From: Burkholderiales bacterium
Lineage (GTDB): Bacteria > Pseudomonadota > Gammaproteobacteria > Burkholderiales > Burkholderiaceae_D
DNA: 7,028 nucleotides
Reading direction: 5' to 3'
NCBI GenBank assembly: GCA_016197345.1
Contig: JACPVY010000474.1
Span: forward strand, 1 to 7,028
A model generated the notes under the pieces. It had not been told where the DNA came from. It ran no database searches and saw nothing but the letters and a program-made list of their open reading frames with translations. Shown here piece by piece: positions 1 through 5,904 of the stretch; position 1 is the stretch's first letter, and the number at the start of each line of letters is the position of its first letter. The translations under genes and the position numbers were made by a program.

Positions 1-45
1 GCGTTCTTTAGTGCGATGTGTCGCAGGCTTTGATAGCCAAAGATC

Positions 46-53
46 AAAGGAGA
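46..53 (+). promoter_or_regulatory. Ribosome binding site that fixes the start of the TauE/SafE gene
   Basis: The sequence AAAGGAGA lies 7 bases before the ATG at 60. This is a near-ideal Shine-Dalgarno element. The reading frame stays open upstream to a GTG at 18, but that codon has no comparable site. The element therefore argues for starting at 60 (or the adjacent ATG at 63) rather than at 18. Confidence 0.75.
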
Positions 54-59
54 TGCGCG

Positions 60-842
60 ATGATGTTTGCAATTTCTGGCTTCCTGACGGGCATGCTAAT
101 GGGTTTGACAGGCGTTGGCGGTGGTGCGGTGATGACGCCGATTTTGCTGCTTATCTTTGGTATCGCGCCGACTGCCGCCATCGGCACTGATTTGTGGTTT
201 GCCTCGCTGACGAAATCAGTCGCCGTCGGCATGCATCACAACACCAATTTAATCGATTGGCAGGTGGTGCGGCGGATGTGGGCCGGCAGTTTGCCAGCGG
301 CGGCAATGACGATCACTTTGATGAAGTTAGGCTATCTTGGCGTCGATTTATCGTTTTTAAAGATGGCAATCGGCGCTGCGGTAGTGATGACCGCGCTCAG
401 TATTTTGTTCAAGGAACAACTGCATAATTTAGGGCAAAATTTTCGTCTGCGAGATGCTAAGCATTTCAAACAATGGCAAAAGCCGCTAACGATAGTCGCC
501 GGTATTTTTCTTGGCGTGATGGTGTCTTTGACTTCAATTGGTGCTGGCGCATTCGGGGCGATGATTTTGACGTATTTGTATCCTTTGCGGATGACGCCGC
601 ATAAGTTGGTGGCAACCGATATCGCGCATGCGATTCCGTTGACAATGATCGCTGGTATGGGCCATCTGATCATCGGCAATGTCGATTTTCATTTGCTGCT
701 TTTGCTATTGGCGGGTTCCGTGCCGGGCGTGATTGCGGGCGTCATGCTATCGACTCGCTTACCGCAGAATATTCTGCGCTGGGGCATTATTATTTGTTTG
801 CTCATGGTCGGCGGTAAGTTGTTCATGAGTGCGCTGCATTAG
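60..842 (+). CDS. TauE/SafE family sulfite/anion exporter-like membrane protein
   Basis: This is an inner-membrane permease of the TauE/SafE (DUF81) family. Members are thought to move sulfite, sulfoacetate or other small organosulfur anions, but the substrate here cannot be read from sequence. The 260-residue length is normal for the family. The protein shows the expected internal duplication: the N-terminal half carries GLTGVGGG (residues 15-22) followed by a TDLWFASLTKS segment, and the C-terminal half carries the matching SLTSIGAG (156-163) followed by ATDIAHAIPLT. Hydrophobic stretches at about 4-35, 76-116, 144-172, 190-206, 210-232 and 241-256 fit seven or eight membrane segments. A basic, polar linker (about 118-141) separates the halves. 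The start is set by AAAGGAGA before the ATG at 60. The gene's promoter lies outside the window, so it may be the last gene of an upstream operon. No obvious terminator follows it. The family call is firm; transport specificity is inference. Confidence 0.9.
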   Translation: MMFAISGFLTGMLMGLTGVGGGAVMTPILLLIFGIAPTAAIGTDLWFASLTKSVAVGMHHNTNLIDWQVVRRMWAGSLPAAAMTITLMKLGYLGVDLSFLKMAIGAAVVMTALSILFKEQLHNLGQNFRLRDAKHFKQWQKPLTIVAGIFLGVMVSLTSIGAGAFGAMILTYLYPLRMTPHKLVATDIAHAIPLTMIAGMGHLIIGNVDFHLLLLLLAGSVPGVIAGVMLSTRLPQNILRWGIIICLLMVGGKLFMSALH

Positions 843-868
843 CGGCCTCAGATTGCTACGCTAACATC

Positions 869-886
869 GTGACGATAAGATGACGC
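869..886 (-). promoter_or_regulatory. Weak second PHO-box-like repeat, reverse orientation
   Basis: On the minus strand this stretch reads GCGTCAT-CTTA-TCGTCAC, the 7+4+7 spacing of PhoB sites, though each half matches the CTGTCAT consensus only partly. Its ATGACGC arm (880-886) is the exact inverse of the GCGTCAT half-site at 932-938. It might be an auxiliary PhoB site, or it may be chance. An overlapping ATCGT-G-ACGAT palindrome (866-876) is an alternative reading. Confidence 0.25.
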
Positions 887-920
887 GGCGCAAAAAAACT
901 TCGTTGTTGCATAAAGTGTA

Positions 921-938
921 CTGTCACGCTAGCGTCAT
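921..938 (+). promoter_or_regulatory. PHO-box-like PhoB binding site upstream of phoD
   Basis: The sequence CTGTCAC-GCTA-GCGTCAT has two 7-bp half-sites separated by 4 bp, the classic direct-repeat geometry of a PHO box (CTGTCAT-N4-CTGTCAT). Matches are 6 of 7 and 5 of 7. It ends 48 bases before the phosphatase start codon, and a weak -10-like TTTAAG (947-952) lies 8 bases downstream. The position before a phosphatase gene makes PhoB control under phosphate limitation a reasonable inference. The spacer region also forms a 10-bp perfect palindrome, ACGCTAGCGT (926-935), so an unrelated dimeric repressor site cannot be excluded. Confidence 0.55.
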
Positions 939-986
939 GCGGGCTCTTTAAGGTGCAGCCATCGCAACCTCGCCGATGGAGCGCTT

Positions 987-2807
987 ATGACAAGTTTCTT
1001 GCCTTGCGATTCACCTCTCGCCGTCAATCTCCCACTCTCTGAAACCAGTTCTTCTGCTAAGCAACTCCCCCCGCGACGTCGTTTTATGCGCCAGTTAGCT
1101 GCGGTTAGCGTGGCTTTCGGTGCAGGTTCGCAATTGAGTGGGTGCAAGCTTTCGCACGCGCAAGCGCTCAGCCCGACCGCGTTTTCCTTTCTGCACGGCG
1201 TAGCAAGCGGCGATCCTTGGCAAGATAGGGTGATTTTGTGGACGCGCGTTACGCCCGGCGAGAATGTGGTGGTCGATGACAACACCACGCTGTGGGTGCA
1301 GTGGCAGGTCGCGCACGATAGGCAGATGCAGCAGATTGTGACCAGCGGCAGTGTGTTGACGGGAGCGGGTCAAGATTTCACGGTGAAAGTCGATGCGGCT
1401 GGCTTGCAACCGGGGCAAGAATACTTCTATCGCTTTACCTTAGCGCCAGAAGGGGGCGCTAGCGTTGCTGCACGGCATTCGATTGTTGGGCGCACCAAGA
1501 CCTTGCCCGCAGACGATGTTGAAAAAGTGCGCTTAGCGGTTTTCACCTGTAGCAATTATCCGGCTGGCTATTTCAATGTATTTGCCGATGCGGCTAAACA
1601 AGGTGGTTTTGACGTAGCGTTACATCTGGGCGACTACATCTATGAATACGAAGCAGATGGCTATGCCTGCGATTTGGCGCAGAAATTGGGCCGAGTTTCG
1701 CAGCCAGAAAATATTTTGCTCGATTTGGACGACTATCGCACACGCTATGCGCAGTATCGCAGCGACCCTGATTTGCAGGCGCTGCATGCGCAAGTACCGT
1801 TTATTTGCGTGTGGGATGACCATGAATTTGCCGACGATACCTGGCGTGATGGTTCGGCAGATCATAATTCGCTGATGCAAGGTCCGTTTTCCCTGCGGCG
1901 GGCCGCCGCTATGCAGGCATATCATGAGTGGTTGCCGATACGTACGGCGGAAATCGATAAGATCTATCGGTCGTTTAACTTTGGACAAGTCTTATCGTTG
2001 TATATGCTCGATACGCGTGTGGTTGGGCGCGATCAGCAATTGCAGTTCTCGTCGTATTGCAATAGCGATGGCAAGCTTGATCTAGCAAGCTTGCGGCGTG
2101 ATGCACATTCGCCACAAAGACAGATGTTGGGCAAGGAGCAATTCGCTTGGCTGGAGCAAGAGGTAGAAAAATCAAGTGCGCGCTGGCAAGTGCTGGGACA
2201 GCAGGTGTTGATGGCACGGATGGAATTTCCGCTGCCAGTAGCCTTGGGCAAGGTTGACCGTTTCAGCTACGCAGCGGCCTGCGTCCGTTCGCGCGAGGCA
2301 AATGCGGTCGCCGACGACGAAATATTGTTGGCGCGTGAAAAGGCTTGGCTCAGTGCGCCGCGCGTACCGTGTTATCTTGATTCGTGGGATGGTTATCAAG
2401 CTGAGCGCGAGCGGGTCTTTAGCTTGATGCAAAAGCTGCATAAAAATCTAGTAGTGCTAGCGGGTGATACGCACAATGCGTGGGCTGCCGATCTGCAAGA
2501 CCACACTGGTCGTGCAGTGGGGGTGGAATTTGCCGCACCTTCGGTGTCGTCGCCGGGGTTGGAATGTAGCTATCCCGAAATAGCGCCGCAAAAAGTAGCA
2601 AATGCTATGTGCGATATGATTCCTGCTTTGCGTTATGCGCAAACTAGCTTACGTGGTTATATGATAATTGAAGCAGATAGCGAAGAAGTGCGCTGTGATT
2701 GGCGATTTGTGGATACTGTGCATCACAGAAATTTTCAAGCCGAAACAAAACACAGAATGCGTGTGATTGCAGGGCAAAGAAAGCTGACGGATATTCCTAA
2801 GCAGTAA
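987..2807 (+). CDS. phoD: PhoD-family alkaline phosphatase/phosphodiesterase, predicted Tat lipoprotein
   Basis: This is a calcium/iron-type PhoD metallophosphatase that releases phosphate from phosphomono- or diesters outside the cytoplasm. The 606-residue protein opens with a long n-region, then PRRRFMRQ (about 29-36), a twin-arginine export signal. A hydrophobic stretch follows, then LSGC (50-53), a good lipobox with Cys53 as the lipidation site. The PhoD N-terminal beta domain (about 67-172) contains HGVASGDP and RVILWTRVTP. The catalytic domain (about 181-580) shows FTCSN (186-190), HLGDYIYEY with Asp216, VWDDHEFADDTW (277-280 region) and AGDTHNAW with Asp494 and His496, all typical metal-site motifs. 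GGAG at 978-981 lies 5 bases before the ATG. An internal ATG at 1086 is a worse start because it would remove the twin arginines. A PHO-box-like repeat precedes the gene and a strong hairpin terminator follows. Family and export route are clear; natural substrate and lipid anchoring are predictions. Confidence 0.93.
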   Translation: MTSFLPCDSPLAVNLPLSETSSSAKQLPPRRRFMRQLAAVSVAFGAGSQLSGCKLSHAQALSPTAFSFLHGVASGDPWQDRVILWTRVTPGENVVVDDNTTLWVQWQVAHDRQMQQIVTSGSVLTGAGQDFTVKVDAAGLQPGQEYFYRFTLAPEGGASVAARHSIVGRTKTLPADDVEKVRLAVFTCSNYPAGYFNVFADAAKQGGFDVALHLGDYIYEYEADGYACDLAQKLGRVSQPENILLDLDDYRTRYAQYRSDPDLQALHAQVPFICVWDDHEFADDTWRDGSADHNSLMQGPFSLRRAAAMQAYHEWLPIRTAEIDKIYRSFNFGQVLSLYMLDTRVVGRDQQLQFSSYCNSDGKLDLASLRRDAHSPQRQMLGKEQFAWLEQEVEKSSARWQVLGQQVLMARMEFPLPVALGKVDRFSYAAACVRSREANAVADDEILLAREKAWLSAPRVPCYLDSWDGYQAERERVFSLMQKLHKNLVVLAGDTHNAWAADLQDHTGRAVGVEFAAPSVSSPGLECSYPEIAPQKVANAMCDMIPALRYAQTSLRGYMIIEADSEEVRCDWRFVDTVHHRNFQAETKHRMRVIAGQRKLTDIPKQ

Positions 2808-2824
2808 AAAAATTGCAGTAAATA

Positions 2825-2863
2825 AAAAATGCGCTCAGAACGATTAATTCTGGGCGCATTTTT
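2825..2863. terminator. Bidirectional intrinsic terminator between phoD and the M35 gene
   Basis: This is a 16-bp stem, AAAAATGCGCTCAGAA (2825-2840) with TTCTGGGCGCATTTTT (2848-2863), with one T-G wobble and a 7-base loop. GC-rich pairs sit in the middle, with an A tract on the left and a T tract on the right. It therefore works as a terminator for phoD on the plus strand, and equally well for the convergent M35 gene on the minus strand. It starts 17 bases after the phoD stop. Confidence 0.85.
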
Positions 2864-2880
2864 ATCTCGCTAGAGGATTC

Positions 2881-2911
2881 TTCGAAAAACCTATCCCTAC
2901 AGTTTTTCGAA
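2881..2911. repeat. 10-bp perfect inverted repeat just beyond the M35 stop codon
   Basis: TTCGAAAAAC (2881-2890) pairs perfectly with GTTTTTCGAA (2902-2911) around an 11-base loop. It lies 7 bases downstream of the M35 stop on the minus strand. There is no terminal T run outside the stem. It may be a weak first terminator, or an mRNA 3'-end stabiliser ahead of the stronger hairpin at 2825-2863. Confidence 0.5.
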
Positions 2912-2918
2912 TTCCCGA

Positions 2919-4004
2919 TTAGTTTTGTGCTGGAGTGTTTTCAGCAAAATATTCGTGCGAGTCAGCATTGTCAGTTGCTTGCGAAGGATTCGAAATTGCC
3001 AAGCTCTTCGCGCCGGATTGACCATATACCCAGTCATCGGTCGCTGCGACGACGTTAAAGTGGCTCATTTCATGAATCAAGGTACCTGCTTTTGAATCGG
3101 TCCCCGTCATTGGTGCCGTCCAGAAAGCATTGCAGACATAGATTTTATATGGCTGGGTTGGGTACACATAAGCGTAGTAAGATTTTTTGCAACCGCAATC
3201 AACCGTTACTGCTTTATTTGCATATGCATCGGCGATATTCAAATAATGTGTTTTGACATTTGAATAACGAGTCGAATCATATTGACCAAACCAAGTGACA
3301 TAACGTGGGCCAGTTTTAGCTGCACCCAAGTATGAATTAGCGCCTGCGGCATAGGTTTTTGCGTTAGAAACTGCGGTAGCAATGGTCGATTGTTGCGAAG
3401 CGCTGCAATTGGTGTACGACAAGCTACCTGCTAATGGTTGAGCAGCAATTGCTTGCGCTACTTCAGTCACAAAACCACGTGGGTGACGGCCATTGATAAA
3501 CATGCTGGTTTCGTCAGATTGAATAGCGCCTAATTCTTTTTCGGTGCTAGCAAAACCAGCTGGGCTGAAGGTGCTGCTGAAGAGGTTATAAGAAGCCGCT
3601 TTATAGCTGATTTTATAATCACCAGAAACACTCATATCATACAGCGCGGATAATTCCACTTTTTGGCTGTACGATTTGCCAGGTTTTAATTCGAAATAAT
3701 CGCTGGATTTTGGTGTGCCGCGTTTGTAATGGGCACCAAGATAAGGGACTTTTACGCCATCGCGTGTCACATTAAAAATGGATTCTTCGATGCCGTTAAA
3801 TGGGGTGTAGTATTTTAAAACATATTGCGAAGTGTTGGATGTGTTTGTCAAAGTCACATTCACAACGACGTCATCATGCGACTGCAAAACATTTTTAGCT
3901 GGTGCAATGTTAACTGTAATGCCGTTATTGCCTGCGCTAGCAGCAAAAGAAGCTAATGCAGCGAGGATGGATGCGGACAACTTTAATTTATTGCTCAATT
4001 TCAT
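2919..4004 (-). CDS. Secreted M35 Asp-zincin metalloendopeptidase, peptidyl-Lys (Lys-N-like) type
   Basis: This is a zinc endopeptidase of the deuterolysin/Asp-zincin family M35, exported and probably activated by propeptide removal. The 361-residue precursor has a Sec signal peptide (about 1-24, ending AASA), an Ig-like propeptide domain (about 27-190) and a C-terminal catalytic domain of about 166 residues starting near Ser196. The active site is HEMSH (His311, Glu312, His315), with Asp324 as third ligand 9 residues after the second His, and Tyr327 in WVYG. Four cysteines (200, 270, 272, 291) fit the family's two disulfides. Asp348 and Glu351 in the ADSHEYFAEN motif align, by spacing from memory, with the Asp154/Glu157 pair that gives Grifola Lys-N its preference for Lys at P1'. 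The start is the ATG at 4004, with GGAG 6 bases upstream; the ATG at 4016 has no such site. It is convergent with phoD and sits alone on its strand. The M35 assignment is firm; Lys specificity is a strong inference. Confidence 0.93.
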   Translation of the reverse strand: MKLSNKLKLSASILAALASFAASAGNNGITVNIAPAKNVLQSHDDVVVNVTLTNTSNTSQYVLKYYTPFNGIEESIFNVTRDGVKVPYLGAHYKRGTPKSSDYFELKPGKSYSQKVELSALYDMSVSGDYKISYKAASYNLFSSTFSPAGFASTEKELGAIQSDETSMFINGRHPRGFVTEVAQAIAAQPLAGSLSYTNCSASQQSTIATAVSNAKTYAAGANSYLGAAKTGPRYVTWFGQYDSTRYSNVKTHYLNIADAYANKAVTVDCGCKKSYYAYVYPTQPYKIYVCNAFWTAPMTGTDSKAGTLIHEMSHFNVVAATDDWVYGQSGAKSLAISNPSQATDNADSHEYFAENTPAQN

Positions 4005-4010
4005 GCTAGT

Positions 4011-4014
4011 CTCC
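4011..4014 (-). promoter_or_regulatory. Ribosome binding site that fixes the M35 start
   Basis: On the minus strand GGAG sits 6 bases before the ATG at 4004-4002. It overlaps the alternative in-frame ATG at 4016-4014, which itself has only AT-rich sequence upstream. Starting at 4004 gives a protein that begins MKLSNKLKLS, a normal signal-peptide n-region. Confidence 0.7.
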
Positions 4015-4027
4015 ATTATGAATAATT

Positions 4028-4086
4028 TTTATATGTGCTTCTGACTCGATCAAACCAATATATTTATTACGGTTTATTCTAAGCAA
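4028..4086 (-). promoter_or_regulatory. AT-rich promoter region of the M35 gene
   Basis: Two -10 candidates can be read on the minus strand. TATATT (4062-4057) is paired with a poor -35-like TTGCTT (4086-4081) at 18-bp spacing. TATAAA (4033-4028) lies closer to the gene and has no good -35. The stretch is much richer in A and T than the coding sequence on either side. Which element is used cannot be decided by eye. Confidence 0.35.
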
Positions 4087-4491
4087 ATGCCGTGCCACTA
4101 AAGCGTGAGAGAAAGTATTTGATTGAACAAACGAATCGTATTCCTTATTGGAAAGACCAAATAATCAGCAAGGTACATCGCACCTTGCGCGATCAATCTA
4201 GTGTAATCGCTGCACGGTGTAGATGTATATTCGCTGAGCTGTGCAAAATTGTCAACCGAAAAGCTAGAATTTAGCACATGATTCTTTGTGGAAATTATTA
4301 TTAAATTGAATATGCATTCTTTTGATGCATTTGCACATTAACTGGGCAGCGTTTCCTTCATTTGGTGCAAGAAATGGATCATGGTTTGGCTCGGGCTAAC
4401 ATCGCCCAATGACTCGGTTTGTGTGATGTGCCAAGAGCGATGGTGTGTTTGGGAAAGGACTTTTTGCGCTGTTTGCGTTGACTAAGCGATG

Positions 4492-4523
4492 AAAAATGAT
4501 GCGCTGCACTGTGTGGCATTTTT
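4492..4523 (+). terminator. Orphan terminator-like hairpin
   Basis: AAAAATG (4492-4498) pairs with CATTTTT (4517-4523). The inner stem is weaker and rich in G-T wobbles. No gene lies upstream on the plus strand for about 1.7 kb, so if real it would end an unannotated transcript or attenuate a leader RNA. Low confidence because the inner stem is poor. Confidence 0.25.
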
Positions 4524-4530
4524 GCTAATA

Positions 4531-4558
4531 GCCGCTACAACATTTTCAGTGCCGCTAC
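4531..4558 (+). repeat. GCCGCTAC direct repeat, 20-bp period
   Basis: GCCGCTAC occurs at 4531-4538 and again at 4551-4558, exactly 20 bp (about two helical turns) apart, 36 bp before a TACAAT box. Two copies on one face of the helix suit an activator or repressor site for the CoA-transferase gene. Two 8-bp copies could also be chance. Confidence 0.3.
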
Positions 4559-4593
4559 CTTTTTTAAGGCCTAGCGCACCACGTATGCTGCTC

Positions 4594-4599
4594 TACAAT
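4594..4599 (+). promoter_or_regulatory. Candidate -10 box of the CoA-transferase gene
   Basis: TACAAT matches 5 of 6 bases of TATAAT and lies 28 bases before the proposed start at 4628, giving a leader of about 20 bases. It overlaps the upstream in-frame ATG at 4598, which would then not be in the mRNA. No good -35 is seen at 16-18 bp spacing, so the promoter would be weak or activator-dependent. Confidence 0.35.
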
Positions 4600-4616
4600 G
4601 TCATCTGCTCAATTCC

Positions 4617-4622
4617 AAGGTG
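4617..4622 (+). promoter_or_regulatory. Ribosome binding site for the CoA-transferase gene
   Basis: AAGGTG sits 5 bases before the ATG at 4628 (2 bases before an in-frame GTG at 4625). The ATG at 4598 has no purine-rich element upstream. This favours a start at 4628, ten codons into the longest open frame. Confidence 0.55.
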
Positions 4623-4627
4623 ACGTG

Positions 4628-5776
4628 ATGATAGAGACAGAAAAAGGTGCAGAAAAAGCTAAGCAAGCGTTAGCAGGCATCAAAGTGCTGGAGTTAGGTA
4701 CCTTGATTGCAGGACCGTTTTGCGCACGTATGTTGGGTGAATTCGGCGCGGATGTGATCAAGATTGAAACCCCGCAAGGTGGCGATCCATTACGCCAGTG
4801 GCGGGTGTTAAAAGAGGGGACTTCGCTATGGTGGTCAGTGCAGGCGCGCAATAAGCAAAGCTTGAGTCTGAATTTGAAAGATGAACGGGCGCGCGACATT
4901 GCGCGTCAGTTAGCGCTAGAAGCCGACATCATCATTGAAAATTATCGCCCCGGTGTGCTGGAAAAATGGGGCTTGGGGTATGAGCAATTGCGCGCGATTA
5001 ACCCAGCGTTGATCATGGTGCGTTTGTCAGGCTATGGACAAGATGGGCCGATGCGCGATTTGCCGGGTTTCGGTGCTATTGGCGAAGCCATGGGCGGTCT
5101 GCGCTATGTGTCAGGGCATCCTTGGAATGGCAAAGCCGGGGCTGAAGCGGTGGCGGGTTGTGGGCAGATGGTCGATGTCGCACTGTATGAATCCGTCTTT
5201 AATTTGATGGAATCACTCGTGCCAGAATTTGATTACGCTGGTGTGGTGCGTGAGCGCACTGGCGGTGCTTTGCCCGGCATTGTGCCTTCCAATACCTATA
5301 CGACGAAAGAGGGTGACAATATCGTCATCGCGGGCAATGGCGACGCTATTTTCAAGCGGTTAATGTTGGCGATAGGGCGGGCCGATTTGGCCAACGATCC
5401 GCAATTGGCGCGCAATGATGGGCGGGTTGCCCGCACCGCTGAAATTGATGCTGCAATTTCAGCGTGGACGGCGAATTTGACGATAGATCAAGCTTTGGCG
5501 TGCTTGCAAGCGGCGGATGTGCCTGTCGGTAAAATCTATTCGGTGCGGGATATGATGCAAGACCCGCAGTATCTGGCGCGGAAGATGTTTGAAACGCATC
5601 AATTTGCCGATGGCACCAGCATCAAATTGCCGGCAATTTCCCCTAAATTGTCTGCAACACCTGGCAAAACGCATTGGTTAGGGCCAGCTATCGGTGCGCA
5701 CAATGAACAAATTTTACAGCGCTTAGGATATGACGCTGAGCAGATTGCGCAATTGCGTCAAGACGGCGTAATTTAG
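4628..5776 (+). CDS. CaiB/BaiF (class III) CoA-transferase family protein lacking the catalytic-Asp segment
   Basis: Class III CoA-transferases move CoA between carboxylic acids through an aspartyl-CoA thioester intermediate, in the cytoplasm and usually as an interlocked dimer. The 382-residue product has the standard N-terminal Rossmann part: GIKVLELGTLIAGPF (17-31), GADVIKIE (40-47), SLSLNLK (78-84), IIENYRPG (102-109) and LSGYGQDGP (133-141). It also has the swivel segment GFGAIGEAMGGLRY (147-160), the later VDVALYESVFNLMESLVPEFD (182-202) and a normal C-terminal domain. In relatives, about 37 residues between the GxP turn and GQxVDVALYE include a GDS/GDT motif whose Asp is the nucleophile (Asp169 of formyl-CoA transferase). 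Here only 13 residues (WNG to GC, about 166-178) are present, with no Asp. The frame is intact, so this is an in-frame loss of about 24 residues, a non-catalytic homologue, or an assembly error. The gene is monocistronic by context; substrates are unknown. Alternative start: 4598. Confidence 0.85.
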   Translation: MIETEKGAEKAKQALAGIKVLELGTLIAGPFCARMLGEFGADVIKIETPQGGDPLRQWRVLKEGTSLWWSVQARNKQSLSLNLKDERARDIARQLALEADIIIENYRPGVLEKWGLGYEQLRAINPALIMVRLSGYGQDGPMRDLPGFGAIGEAMGGLRYVSGHPWNGKAGAEAVAGCGQMVDVALYESVFNLMESLVPEFDYAGVVRERTGGALPGIVPSNTYTTKEGDNIVIAGNGDAIFKRLMLAIGRADLANDPQLARNDGRVARTAEIDAAISAWTANLTIDQALACLQAADVPVGKIYSVRDMMQDPQYLARKMFETHQFADGTSIKLPAISPKLSATPGKTHWLGPAIGAHNEQILQRLGYDAEQIAQLRQDGVI

Positions 5777-5782
5777 TGCAAT

Positions 5783-5827
5783 ATGGTGTGAAATAGCGTG
5801 AACTAGTGTGAAGTTATGTGAAGTGTG
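5783..5827 (+). repeat. Imperfect 10-bp tandem repeat after the CoA-transferase gene
   Basis: GTGAA recurs at 5788, 5798, 5808 and 5818, exactly every 10 bp, within a looser unit resembling TAGTGTGAAG. It begins 6 bases after the CoA-transferase stop codon and ends about 80 bases before the next gene. The single-turn period puts every copy on one face of the helix, which suits cooperative protein binding. A short slippage-derived repeat is the simpler alternative. Confidence 0.55.
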
Positions 5828-5904
5828 GAACAGCGCTTGACGAAATGCAGATGCTGCGCGACCATCCTACTGTCGAAAACTTATGGCAGGGTAGACCTGA
5901 AAAA

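Larger units (their letters stand above)
4005..4627. other. Long intergenic region between divergent M35 and CoA-transferase genes
   Basis: About 620 bases without a convincing gene. The left end holds the M35 promoter and ribosome binding site. An inverted repeat, GCAAGGT (4168-4174) with ACCTTGC (4182-4188), and an ATGCAT pair (4311-4316 and 4324-4329) lie in the AT-rich left half. The right half is richer in G and T and carries a terminator-like hairpin (4492-4523), a GCCGCTAC direct repeat (4531 and 4551) and a TACAAT box (4594-4599). The only open frame of any length (4092-4274, 60 codons from GTG) has no ribosome binding site and no recognisable protein features. A small RNA gene or a fully decayed gene is possible but not shown. 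Confidence 0.5.

Noticed and set aside
1..33. Possible tail of an upstream gene (frame ending AFFSAMCRRL, stop at 31-33)
   Set aside because: Eleven codons at a window edge cannot support a call; another frame ends at 9-11 and fits as well.
18..59. Upstream extension of the TauE/SafE gene to a GTG
   Set aside because: The extra 14 residues are polar, unlike the family's hydrophobic start, and the strong ribosome binding site points to 60.
935..2642. Several minus-strand open frames of 60-122 codons opposite phoD
   Set aside because: All lie antisense to the strongly conserved PhoD frame, lack ribosome binding sites and show no domain pattern.
4005..4016. M35 start at the ATG at 4016
   Set aside because: No ribosome binding site precedes it, and the GGAG inside this stretch serves the ATG at 4004.
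4092..4274. 60-codon open frame on the plus strand starting with GTG
   Set aside because: It has no ribosome binding site, no recognisable motif, an erratic composition, and lies in intergenic-looking DNA.
5837..5865. TTGACG as a -35 box for the six-cysteine gene
   Set aside because: No acceptable -10 box is found at 16-18 bp; the best hexamer matches only half the consensus.
5818..5904. GTG start extending the six-cysteine protein by 29 residues
   Set aside because: The extension would place polar residues before an obvious signal peptide, and the GTG lies inside the 10-bp repeat with no ribosome binding site.
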